A DNA stretch of 56,572 nt from Candidatus Omnitrophota bacterium (GTDB lineage: Bacteria > Omnitrophota > Omnitrophia > Omnitrophales > Aquincolibacteriaceae), in contig PLLJ01000026.1 of NCBI GenBank assembly GCA_003140935.1, forward strand, positions 1 to 56,572, in the 5' to 3' direction. Within the stretch, counting starts at the first letter, position 1. Every line of letters starts with the position of its first letter. The position numbers were made by a program, and so were the translations under genes. Under the pieces are notes generated by a model that had not been told where the DNA came from, searched no databases, and worked only from the letters and a program-made list of their open reading frames with translations. This document shows, piece after piece, positions 8,847-16,345 of the stretch.

Positions 8847-9033
8847 TCAAGCGCCTTTTTCCCCTCCGGCCATCATCGAGACAATCTTTTCGGCCAGCCA
8901 ATTCTCGCCACAAATACTCTTAAAAAACTTTCTTTGCTTCTTTACCGTCGTTCGTTATAATTCGTGTCGGATAATTCTTTTCTCCTTTCGGAGATTTTAC
9001 CCAGCAGGGATTATCCGTCCGAGGACTGTCCAC
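8847..9033 (-). pseudogene. Possible decayed small gene in the 8728-9217 intergenic stretch
   Basis: On the minus strand a GTG at 9033 opens a protein-like frame (VDSPRTDNPCWVKSPKGEKN at its start). It runs into TAA at 8920-8922 directly after a run of six A. Shifting one base restores KSICGENWLAEKIVSMMAGG before a TGA at 8847. I do not recognise the protein. A one-base slip or a decayed gene would explain the pattern; chance is possible. The rest of the 490-bp gap between miaB and the next SGNH/TPR gene shows no convincing gene or RNA. Confidence 0.25.
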
Positions 9034-9217
9034 TTTAATATTCAACTAGAAATAGGATATTCTCTTAAAGGGTTCATATAGCTCAAAATTCGTGTTTTGT
9101 CCATTCACAACACCGATTTTCCTGAGTAACAGCAGAAACAACCCTTTTTGCAAAAGATCAAAGTAAAAGGGGCGGGGATCGATAAAATCGAAAAAAGCGC
9201 TCGATCAGGGCGTTGAA

Positions 9218-11083
9218 ATGCCGGAAAGGTCAGTTGTGAATAAAAATAATATTTATATATCATTTGGGAAAAAAGCAGTTCTAATAATCTTAGGGCTTTT
9301 GGCGTTTGTGATTTTAGCTGAAATTGGACTCCATTTAGGAGGAATTGTTTTTTCATCCTTACAAGAATACAAAAACTCAGCCTCTATCCGGCAAAAAGGC
9401 GCCTATCGCATCCTGTGCTTGGGCGAGTCGACTACGCTGGGTAGCGTTTTTGATTCCTACCCCTTACAACTTGAAAAGATATTGAATGATCATCATACCG
9501 GCATAAAATTCAGCGTGATCAATAAGGGCACGACCGGGATCAATACATCGTATATTTTAAATCAACTTCAAGAAAACCTTGATAAATACCACCCCAACAT
9601 GGTGATTGCCATGATGGGCATCAACGATGAGAGGGTCAAATATTACGAGGATATCCTCGATGAAAATACTAATGATGTTAACAGCCTATTGTTTAAATAT
9701 TCCCGGTTATACCGGCTTATAAGATTTATCGGTAAACACCTTGCAAACAACAAGCATAACACCCCTAAAGAAAAATCTGCCGAGCCTAGCGCCGCTCAGG
9801 CGGGATATCCCAAGGCTTCGTTAGGGGATAATTCACTGCCCGATAAATCCAAAGACATTGATCAGAAATTCACTAACGGGCTTTCGAAAAATGAGGGGGT
9901 GCATAAAACACAGGAAGAGCCTTATAAAAATCAAGAGGTGCGTCAAATCGAGCATGGCGTTGTTAAGACGGGATATCCCAATGCTTTTTCGCGGAATAAT
10001 TTACTGCCTGATAAACCCCGGGACATTAATCAGAAATTTACTCATGGGCTTTCGAAAAATGAAGGGCTGTATAAAATACGGGGCGGGCCTTATAAAAATC
10101 GGGAGGAACGTCAAAAAGCTGAGGAATCAATTTTAAAAGCCATCGAACTAAACCCTAAGGATGACCATAAATACATAGAATTAGCATGGTTTTATGAGGG
10201 CCAAACCAACCTCGTTAAAGCCGAGGAATCATTTAAAAAAGCCATCGACCTAAATCCCAAGAATGACTTGGCATCTCTGGAGTTGGCATGGTTTTATGAC
10301 CGGCAAGGGAATCGCACCCTATCTGAGAAATACGCACGCGAGGCGACCGAGATTAATCCTAATAATCCCACGGCCTACACGGTCTTGGCGTTGTTTTATA
10401 GAAGCCACGGTAAAAATTTAGAGGCCGAACAAACTGTTAAGAAAGCCGTGGAGTTAGGATTAGGTAATGGCAGTCTGCTCATGGAATTGGCGCGGAATTA
10501 TTGCAACCAAAATAAATTTTCTCAAGCCGAAGAAGCTTTTAAGAAAGCCATCAGGGAAAATAACAGTTTATTCGCCCGCATGGAATTGGGGATATTCTAT
10601 AAGAATCTCAGAAGATATCCTGAAGCAGAAGAGCAATTTAAAAAGTTAACGGAGTTGGACCCCCAGGATGATAAGGCTCTCGGGGCACTCATCGTACTTT
10701 ATGAAGAAACGGGTAAGCACGAGTTGGCGGAGGATTACAAGAGAAAGGCGGATGTGTTAAGGTCGGAATTCAGCGGTGTGACGCGAAAAAACTACCAAAT
10801 ACTTAAACAAATCCTGGATAAAAGAGGCATAAAGCTGGTTTGTGCCCAATACCCCTTACGTAATATTGATTTATTGAAAAAGGCGTTACCCGAAGCGGAT
10901 AACGTTATCTTTGTCGATAATGAAAAAGTGTTTAAAGACGCCATAAGACAAAAGGGTTCTAATTATTATTTTACGGATATGTTTGCCGGTGATTTTGGCC
11001 ACTGCACTCCTCAAGGCAACGCGCTACTGGCCGAGAATATTACAAATGTCATACTCAAAGAAGGCTTTGGCAAGGAACTCTAA
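9218..11083 (+). CDS. Membrane-anchored SGNH/GDSL hydrolase with inserted TPR repeats (copy 3)
   Basis: 621 residues. Same plan as the copies at 209 and 1883: N-terminal anchor (VLIILGLLAFVILAEIGLHL), CLGESTTLG serine motif, MMGINDERV, six to seven TPR units, and a C-terminal DFGHCTPQGNALL that completes the hydrolase site. It is more diverged from the other copies than they are from each other, and is more A+T rich. A 168-bp tandem duplication at 9802-10115 lengthens the linker before the TPRs. GTG 9236 has AAAGG close upstream and may be the real start; ATG 9218 is kept as the longer option. It leads a plus-strand run with a glycosyltransferase, a radical SAM enzyme and a CDP-alcohol transferase, suggesting modification of a surface glycan or lipid. 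Confidence 0.83.
   Translation: MPERSVVNKNNIYISFGKKAVLIILGLLAFVILAEIGLHLGGIVFSSLQEYKNSASIRQKGAYRILCLGESTTLGSVFDSYPLQLEKILNDHHTGIKFSVINKGTTGINTSYILNQLQENLDKYHPNMVIAMMGINDERVKYYEDILDENTNDVNSLLFKYSRLYRLIRFIGKHLANNKHNTPKEKSAEPSAAQAGYPKASLGDNSLPDKSKDIDQKFTNGLSKNEGVHKTQEEPYKNQEVRQIEHGVVKTGYPNAFSRNNLLPDKPRDINQKFTHGLSKNEGLYKIRGGPYKNREERQKAEESILKAIELNPKDDHKYIELAWFYEGQTNLVKAEESFKKAIDLNPKNDLASLELAWFYDRQGNRTLSEKYAREATEINPNNPTAYTVLALFYRSHGKNLEAEQTVKKAVELGLGNGSLLMELARNYCNQNKFSQAEEAFKKAIRENNSLFARMELGIFYKNLRRYPEAEEQFKKLTELDPQDDKALGALIVLYEETGKHELAEDYKRKADVLRSEFSGVTRKNYQILKQILDKRGIKLVCAQYPLRNIDLLKKALPEADNVIFVDNEKVFKDAIRQKGSNYYFTDMFAGDFGHCTPQGNALLAENITNVILKEGFGKEL
9802..10115 (+). repeat. Imperfect 168-bp tandem duplication
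   Basis: Two adjacent copies start with GGGATATCCC at 9802 and 9970, so the period is 168 bp or 56 codons and keeps the frame. Protein landmarks recur in order: GYP, then LPDK, then FTNGLSKNEG versus FTHGLSKNEG, then PYKN. The copies differ at many positions, so the duplication is not recent. It lies in the linker between the hydrolase half-domain and the TPR array. Confidence 0.75.
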
Positions 11084-11177
11084 TGGTCTTTTGCGGGTTT
11101 TATGCCAAGACACTTTTCATCCTTCCAAGCGATTTCTTCGCATGGTAAGAATATAAAATGTTCGTCGCCCAAATCCC

Positions 11178-12812
11178 ATGAATAAAATCTTAAAAAATTC
11201 CTGGTGTCTCCTTCTCCTCATCATAGCTTTTCATATCATCAATAATAAAGTCATCCTTTCTTTGGATCAGACTTTTCCTGTGTGGGATGAACTGGAAAAC
11301 CTGAGGGAGGCCTCGTATATATCCCGAACTTTTACCACGGTTCTGAACTCACCACAAAAAGTTTATCCTTGGTATTATGATTTGGGTCACGGGTGCAGGG
11401 CCCCTCTGTACAGGATAATTTTATCTTTGGCCTGCGATCCCAAAATTAACGAGGCCGGTATTTTCGTCATAAACTCATTATTTTTCATAATTCTTTTATT
11501 ATCGGTCTATGGCATTGGTTCCAAGCTGCAAAACAGTCCATCGGGGGTACTCGCGGCATTTATCTTGTCGATGTTTACGGGTGTTTTTGCCATGTCCAGA
11601 GTTTCGATGCTCGATCTTCCCTTAGCCGCGATGGTTTCCTTAAGCGTTTATTTAATGCTACTGACAAAGAATTTTACGAATTTAAAATACTCCCTGCTCT
11701 TTGGTATAAGCGTTGGGCTCGGAATGCTTATAAAGGTTACTTATATTAATTTTCTTTTACCCACCGCCGTTTTCTATATTTTTCAGTCGGTGGTAAAAAA
11801 TTTAAGACAAAATGCAAACGGTTCAATAATGGCTAGAAACCTCATTATTTGTTTGTCGTGTAGTTTGCTTATAGGCGGTTCATGGTATTTTCCCAATTTA
11901 AAAGGAGTCATGCAAAGAGCTCATGAGGTATGCTATCTTTCGCCTCAGCTTAAACAGGACGGTTTTGGGACCGTTTTATCACGTTATGCGAATTGGCTGT
12001 TTTTTGATAGCGTGGGCCCGTTTTTCTGTGTTTTAAGTTTTGTGGGTGTTTTTTTGTGCCTAATCAAAAGACAATTTGCTTTGCTGTTTATATGGTTTCT
12101 TATACCCTTGTCCATATTTTCACTTTCCCCCAATTATGTCCCTCGTTTTATGTTGCCCCTGTTGCCGGCCATGAGTTTGTTCATTGCGCTGGGAGTAGCA
12201 ACGATAAGAACGAGCTGGATCCGAAAAATGCTTGTTATGACTATAGTAGTTTATGGGGTAAGTTCATTTTTTTTGATTTCATATGGTAAAACCTACTCCG
12301 GTCCAGTATTAAAGAGAGAGGTAAAGAGAGAGGGTTCCTATGGCGCGAGGCGAGTCGATTATGGGATTATTTATCCCTTGCGTAATGTGAATTGGAAAAT
12401 AGACGAGATTGCCAATCTTATCTTGGGACGAGATTCCCGGTATAAAAAAAACGTGAACATTGGCTTAATGTGTTTATCCGTGCCTAACGTGCCTGAAATT
12501 TCAAACGCGTTGAGATATTATGCCCTTTGTAGGGGCGCAGGCTTTAAGATAGCATGCCCTGCCGAGCTTGATGTTTATGATTCTCAATACAAGTTGCCGC
12601 CTTTTTATTTATCAGAATTTGATTTTATCATTACGAAAGATGGCAATCAGGGTGATATTTCCAACAACTTAAGCTGGACTTCAGATCTATCAAATCTCAT
12701 CGAACAACACAAAAATGATTTTGATCTTGTAGGTTGCGTCCAAGGTTTGCCGGACGGGTCAGAAGCATGTGTTTGGGGTAATAAAAATGCTGCCGGAAAT
12801 AAAATACCTTAA
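11178..12812 (+). CDS. GT39-like membrane glycosyltransferase
   Basis: 544 residues with an N-terminal membrane helix, an acidic first extracytoplasmic loop (FPVWDELENLREA), and about nine further hydrophobic spans up to residue 370. A soluble C-terminal domain of about 170 residues follows. This is the layout of GT-C enzymes of the dolichyl-phosphate-mannose/ArnT type, which move a sugar from a polyprenyl-phosphate carrier to a lipid or protein outside the membrane. The acidic pair in the first loop is where the catalytic Asp/Glu usually sits. No good ribosome-binding site is visible before ATG 11178. Its 3' end overlaps the radical SAM gene by 26 bp, so the two are probably translated together. 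Donor and acceptor are unknown. Confidence 0.75.
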   Translation: MNKILKNSWCLLLLIIAFHIINNKVILSLDQTFPVWDELENLREASYISRTFTTVLNSPQKVYPWYYDLGHGCRAPLYRIILSLACDPKINEAGIFVINSLFFIILLLSVYGIGSKLQNSPSGVLAAFILSMFTGVFAMSRVSMLDLPLAAMVSLSVYLMLLTKNFTNLKYSLLFGISVGLGMLIKVTYINFLLPTAVFYIFQSVVKNLRQNANGSIMARNLIICLSCSLLIGGSWYFPNLKGVMQRAHEVCYLSPQLKQDGFGTVLSRYANWLFFDSVGPFFCVLSFVGVFLCLIKRQFALLFIWFLIPLSIFSLSPNYVPRFMLPLLPAMSLFIALGVATIRTSWIRKMLVMTIVVYGVSSFFLISYGKTYSGPVLKREVKREGSYGARRVDYGIIYPLRNVNWKIDEIANLILGRDSRYKKNVNIGLMCLSVPNVPEISNALRYYALCRGAGFKIACPAELDVYDSQYKLPPFYLSEFDFIITKDGNQGDISNNLSWTSDLSNLIEQHKNDFDLVGCVQGLPDGSEACVWGNKNAAGNKIP

Positions 12813-13830
12813 AAAAATCGCCTGTTCAAATTTTATGCGACTTGATTTTCCGCACAAAATCTCTTATGCCGTCACCTATCGATGCAACCTTCGCTGCAAG
12901 ATGTGCCATATCTGGGGGAAAAAACCCGTCGAAGAACTAAGTCTGGACCAGGTGGAAAGATTTTTCGCAAAATCCAATCGCTTTTCCTGGGTCGGCATTA
13001 CGGGAGGCGAACCCTTTTTGCGGGAAGACATCGCCGAAGTCGTCAAAATTATTATAGATCATTGCCCGGATTTAACCGCAGTTCATTTCGCGACCAACGG
13101 CACGATGACGAACAAAATCGGAGCATCGGTGGAAAAGATATTAGCGCATAGAAAAGTAAAATTGCTGTTCACATTAAGTATCGACGGGCCCTCTTCTCTT
13201 CATGATGAGATCCGGGGTGTTGAAGGCACCTGGCTTAAATGTGTGGCGACATTCAAAAGGCTGAGGGCTATGAAATCCGTGCAAGCTCGCATCGGCACCA
13301 CATTATCTCACCTTAATTTTGATAAATTCCACGAAACATTCCTGGCTCTTAAAGAGGTCTACCCTCTTTTGAGGTTTGATGATTTTACGATCAACATCTT
13401 TCACAGATCGTCCTTGTATTACGAAAATACCGCCCTGCCGGAATTAGACCGCGCAAATATCATCAAGGCCATCGAAAAAATTCTGGAGCTGGACAAAGAT
13501 TCCTTTACGCTTAATAACTTTTTAAGGCGTCGCTATCTGAAGCTCTACAAGAAATATGCCCATAGCAATAAATGCCCGCTGAGATGCCAGGCCTTATCCT
13601 CCTCTTGTCTTTTAGAGCCGCAGGGAGACATCTACCCGTGTGGTATTTTCCCGCAAAGAATCGCGAATGTTTTAGAACACGATTATGACTTAGAAAAAAT
13701 ATGGTCTTTGCCGGCTACGAAAAATCTTAGTATGAAATGCATGAGGAGCGAGTGTCCGTCATGCTGGACGCCGTGCGACGCTTATAGCGCTATTGCGGGA
13801 TCTCTGGGGAGATTTGATTTATGGCGGTAA
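12787..13830 (+). CDS. Radical SAM protein with C-terminal SPASM-like cysteines
   Basis: 347 residues. The radical SAM cluster motif is CNLRCKMC near residue 32, followed by GITGGEP, HFATNGT and LSIDGPS, typical of the family. The C-terminal part holds several cysteines (KCPLRCQALSSSC, YPCGIF, CMRSECPSCWTPC), which suggests an auxiliary cluster of the SPASM or twitch type. Such enzymes modify peptides, lipids or sugars; the substrate here is unknown. ATG 12787 is preferred over GTG 12769. The gene overlaps the glycosyltransferase before it by 26 bp and the CDP-alcohol transferase after it by 10 bp. This tight coupling implies a shared pathway, perhaps building or altering a lipid head group. 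Confidence 0.85.
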   Translation: MLPEIKYLKKIACSNFMRLDFPHKISYAVTYRCNLRCKMCHIWGKKPVEELSLDQVERFFAKSNRFSWVGITGGEPFLREDIAEVVKIIIDHCPDLTAVHFATNGTMTNKIGASVEKILAHRKVKLLFTLSIDGPSSLHDEIRGVEGTWLKCVATFKRLRAMKSVQARIGTTLSHLNFDKFHETFLALKEVYPLLRFDDFTINIFHRSSLYYENTALPELDRANIIKAIEKILELDKDSFTLNNFLRRRYLKLYKKYAHSNKCPLRCQALSSSCLLEPQGDIYPCGIFPQRIANVLEHDYDLEKIWSLPATKNLSMKCMRSECPSCWTPCDAYSAIAGSLGRFDLWR

Positions 13831-14456
13831 GCAACACGAACCCTTTAGTTAAAAACCTAGCTCATATAACTACCCTTGTGAGGATCCTATTAATATTTTG
13901 CGCCATCGCCCTGCTTTTTCATAACGGGTCCCGCTATTGTCTATGGGGTAGCATGGTTTTATTGTTAGCTTTATTGCTCGATGGAGTGGACGGGCTTTTA
14001 GCACGGAAGTTCAATGCGAACAGTAAAGTAGGCGCCCTCATTGATACCCTGGGGGATAGAATCACCGAGAATACGTTTCTGGTTTTCCTAGCTTACAAAC
14101 AACTCATCCCTTTGTTTGTCCCCATCATATTTATTTCCCGCTCGTTTATATCAGATTTTGTAAGGTCCTTGGCGTTGCAAAGGGGCATCGGCACCTTTGA
14201 GCTCAACACTTCCCTGCTCGGGCGTTGTCTTGTAGCTTCAAAGACATCGCGAGCAGTCTATTTGATCCTGAAATTCATGGTTTTTTTTATCGGGGCTTTT
14301 ATGATCACCTGGCCGGATATGAAGATTTGCAAAGTGGCTTTACCGCTATCGATTTTCTATGGGGCTATGATCATCACAGCGATGAACCTGGTGAGATTTG
14401 CCGTGCTTTTGTGGGATAGCAGAGAAATATTAAAAGAAACATTTTGTGCCGATTAA
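13821..14456 (+). CDS. CDP-alcohol phosphatidyltransferase family membrane enzyme
   Basis: 211 residues with about five to six hydrophobic spans. The signature D-G-x2-A-R-x8-G-x3-D-x3-D is complete: DGLLAR, then GALIDTLGD eight residues on. These enzymes swap CMP in a CDP-alcohol such as CDP-diacylglycerol for an alcohol, for example glycerol phosphate, inositol phosphate or serine, at the inner membrane. Which alcohol is used cannot be told. ATG 13821 lies inside the end of the radical SAM gene, so it is the last gene of the coupled set that also holds a GT39-like transferase. The next gene is convergent. Confidence 0.87.
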   Translation: MAVSNTNPLVKNLAHITTLVRILLIFCAIALLFHNGSRYCLWGSMVLLLALLLDGVDGLLARKFNANSKVGALIDTLGDRITENTFLVFLAYKQLIPLFVPIIFISRSFISDFVRSLALQRGIGTFELNTSLLGRCLVASKTSRAVYLILKFMVFFIGAFMITWPDMKICKVALPLSIFYGAMIITAMNLVRFAVLLWDSREILKETFCAD

Positions 14457-14511
14457 CCCGAAATCTTTGAAAGTATTTTCTTCGTTTTAATCCGGAACTT
14501 GCACGATCCGC

Positions 14512-15252
14512 TTACGGTTTTTTTGCTACGACGATCCCAAAAACCTTGTGGCGCGGCACTCGCTTCACAAGAACCCTCACGAAACCGGCTTTTCTGCAGA
14601 GCCGGGCCCATTGTTTGAGACTGAGACCATATTCGCCCTGGTTCAGGATATGCTTCTTCCCGTTGTCGAACATCGTTGAGAATGCCTCCACCCCCGCGTC
14701 TTTTAAAGCGGGAATCCACTCCTGCTCCAGGACCCTGAGCATACGCTTAAGCCTTTTTGTGTCGGTATGCTTCCCGGTGGCATCCATATCCACCTCGCCG
14801 ATGATGAAAAGACCGCCCGGTTTAAGAACCCTGCGTATCCTCTTCAAGGCGGGCAATTTATCCGTAAGATGGTGCAAGGCGACCGAGGACACGACTTTGT
14901 CAAAAGTACGGTCCTTAAACTTTAAAGAGGCCGCGTCCATCAGGCAGAGCGAGATCCTGTCGCTCAATTTCAGCTTTTTTATTTTATCTTTTAAGATACC
15001 GAGCATCTCTTTGGAGTAATCGGCCCCCATGACAGCGCAGCGCGCTTTCTGCAGGCATTTCAGACTGAGAAGCCCCGTCCCGCAGCCGAGGTCCAGAATT
15101 TTATCGCCGTTTTTCACCCTCGCGTTCCGGACCACGAGATCCAGCAACCCCCGGTGAAAGCTTATACTCCCCAGCGTCCGGTCATACACATTCGACCAGT
15201 GCCCAAACCACCCTTTTGTGTCCGCTGCCTTGTTTCCATTGTGCTTTTTCAT
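14512..15252 (-). CDS. Class I SAM-dependent methyltransferase
   Basis: 246 residues. SAM-binding motif I is ILDLGCGTGLLSLKC near residue 52, an acidic motif II follows (VMGADYSKEML), then a DAASLKF segment and SSVALHHL, as in UbiE/small-molecule methyltransferases. A C-terminal helical part of about 90 residues probably binds the substrate, which is unknown. ATG 15252 has a strong AAGGGGGG just upstream. It lies 116 bp downstream of nrdG on the same strand and may be read from the same transcript. It converges with the CDP-alcohol transferase. Confidence 0.83.
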   Translation of the reverse strand: MKKHNGNKAADTKGWFGHWSNVYDRTLGSISFHRGLLDLVVRNARVKNGDKILDLGCGTGLLSLKCLQKARCAVMGADYSKEMLGILKDKIKKLKLSDRISLCLMDAASLKFKDRTFDKVVSSVALHHLTDKLPALKRIRRVLKPGGLFIIGEVDMDATGKHTDTKRLKRMLRVLEQEWIPALKDAGVEAFSTMFDNGKKHILNQGEYGLSLKQWARLCRKAGFVRVLVKRVPRHKVFGIVVAKKP

Positions 15253-15368
15253 AGCCCCCCTTTACCCCGCCTTTTCTATCTCGTCACGCCGTCCGGTTAC
15301 TCAAATTCACTTTGAATGCCTTCGGGTGTCCGGCAGCAGATTTTCTTCATCCTAAAGAATATTTATAC

Positions 15369-16097
15369 TCATTCCCGGACGTGAAAGAAAGGGAAAAGAG
15401 ACCGGAGGGTCGAGCGGAGGTTGGGGGAAATACCGGCGCCGGGAACGGCGCTCTCGCGGAGCTCTTTATCCGGACAGTGCTCCGGATGAAAAGACTGAAT
15501 GACATAATCCTGAACGCCGAGAGCCGAAAGCTCCCTGGCCATTTCCAGGATCTCGGTCTCCGAAAGAAGCCCGGGGTGGAATGTGGTACGAAACTCATGA
15601 GGCACCCTACTGGCCACCAGGATCTCGGTGCTTTTGCGGACCGCATCGCCGCTCTGCGGGACCCGGGTGATCTTCTCATAAAGATCGAACGGTGCTTTGA
15701 GATCCATGCCCACCCAGTTGCAGATCGGGAGCACTTCCTTCAAGCGTTCGGGATAGACCCCGCCGGTATGAAGGCCTATCTCAAAACCGAGCCCCTTGAC
15801 CGCTTTCATCCAAACAGGTAGACGCTCATGGATCGTGGGTTCTCCGCCGGAGAACACGATCCCGTCAAGTTGGTTCTTACGGGAATCCAGAAACTGAAGG
15901 ATTTTTTCGAGCAGAATGTTCTGCCCGGCCGGCGGCAGGGGCCAGAACTCGGCGTTGTAACAATAGCGGCACCGCCAAGGACATCCCTGAAGATAAAAAA
16001 CCCCGGCCAAGCGGCCGGGGAAATCGATTGTCGTGAAGGGCGTGATGCCGGCGACGCAAATACCGTTCAGGTCACTTATACTAGCACCGTTTCTCAT
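15369..16097 (-). CDS. nrdG: Anaerobic ribonucleoside-triphosphate reductase activating protein
   Basis: 242 residues. This radical SAM activase cuts SAM to raise the glycyl radical on NrdD. The cluster motif CPWRCRYC is at about residue 35, in a context (TTIDFPGRLAGVFYLQGCPW) typical of the NrdG/PflA group. FSGGEPTIHE and GLHTGGVYPE follow. The first five codons come from the CTAG-bounded repeat at 16081-16164. ATG 16097 is preceded three codons earlier by an in-frame TAA, and no other good start lies near, so the repeat supplies the start codon. There is no clear ribosome-binding site. It sits just after the two NrdD genes, as expected for an operon. Confidence 0.9.
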   Translation of the reverse strand: MRNGASISDLNGICVAGITPFTTIDFPGRLAGVFYLQGCPWRCRYCYNAEFWPLPPAGQNILLEKILQFLDSRKNQLDGIVFSGGEPTIHERLPVWMKAVKGLGFEIGLHTGGVYPERLKEVLPICNWVGMDLKAPFDLYEKITRVPQSGDAVRKSTEILVASRVPHEFRTTFHPGLLSETEILEMARELSALGVQDYVIQSFHPEHCPDKELRESAVPGAGISPNLRSTLRSLFPFFHVRE

Positions 16098-16164
16098 TTG
16101 TTTTTACGGGTCAACGGTACAAGCCCTGCGACCCCTTCAAGGTCATAGAAAAACGCAGTGCTAG
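16081..16164 (-). repeat. CTAG-bounded 84-bp inverted-repeat element, copy 2
   Basis: Read on the minus strand this starts CTAGCACTGCGTT and ends AAACGGTGCTAG, with the same core TGTACCGTTGACCC as the copy at 7142-7222. The ends are near-palindromic: CTAGCAC at one side and GTGCTAG at the other. The upstream CTAG contains the stop of the small NrdD gene, and an ATG near the other end starts nrdG. It therefore sits exactly between two operon genes. Three of the four gene ends touching the two copies use the element's CTAG as their TAG stop. Confidence 0.75.
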
Positions 16165-16334
16165 GAGCAGCCACATCCGGCTTCTTTGGGTTCGACGAAA
16201 TATTTCCGTTCATAGAATTCGCCTTTTTTCCCGACGTTGAACCCCGCGACCGGACGGTGATACCCCATCACCCGTGTCCAGACCTCGCAGCGCGTCCGCT
16301 CTTCATCTTTTAAAACGATCTGATCCTGGGTCAT
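16161..16334 (-). CDS. nrdD: NrdD glycyl-radical C-terminal polypeptide (separate subunit)
   Basis: 57 residues. The sequence CEVWTRVMGYHRPVAGFN matches the very C-terminus of class III ribonucleotide reductases, where the glycine in R-V-x-G-Y carries the radical. The large NrdD next to it ends before this segment. ATG 16334 has GGAGG five bases upstream and lies in another frame from the large gene, 11 bp after its stop. This is therefore an independent gene, not a simple stop-codon mutation. A CGCS tail follows EPKEAGCG. The stop TAG is inside the adjacent CTAG repeat. The fragment presumably docks onto the large subunit, as the spare radical domain GrcA does for pyruvate formate-lyase. Confidence 0.85.
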   Translation of the reverse strand: MTQDQIVLKDEERTRCEVWTRVMGYHRPVAGFNVGKKGEFYERKYFVEPKEAGCGCS

Positions 16335-16345
16335 TGCCCCCTCCG

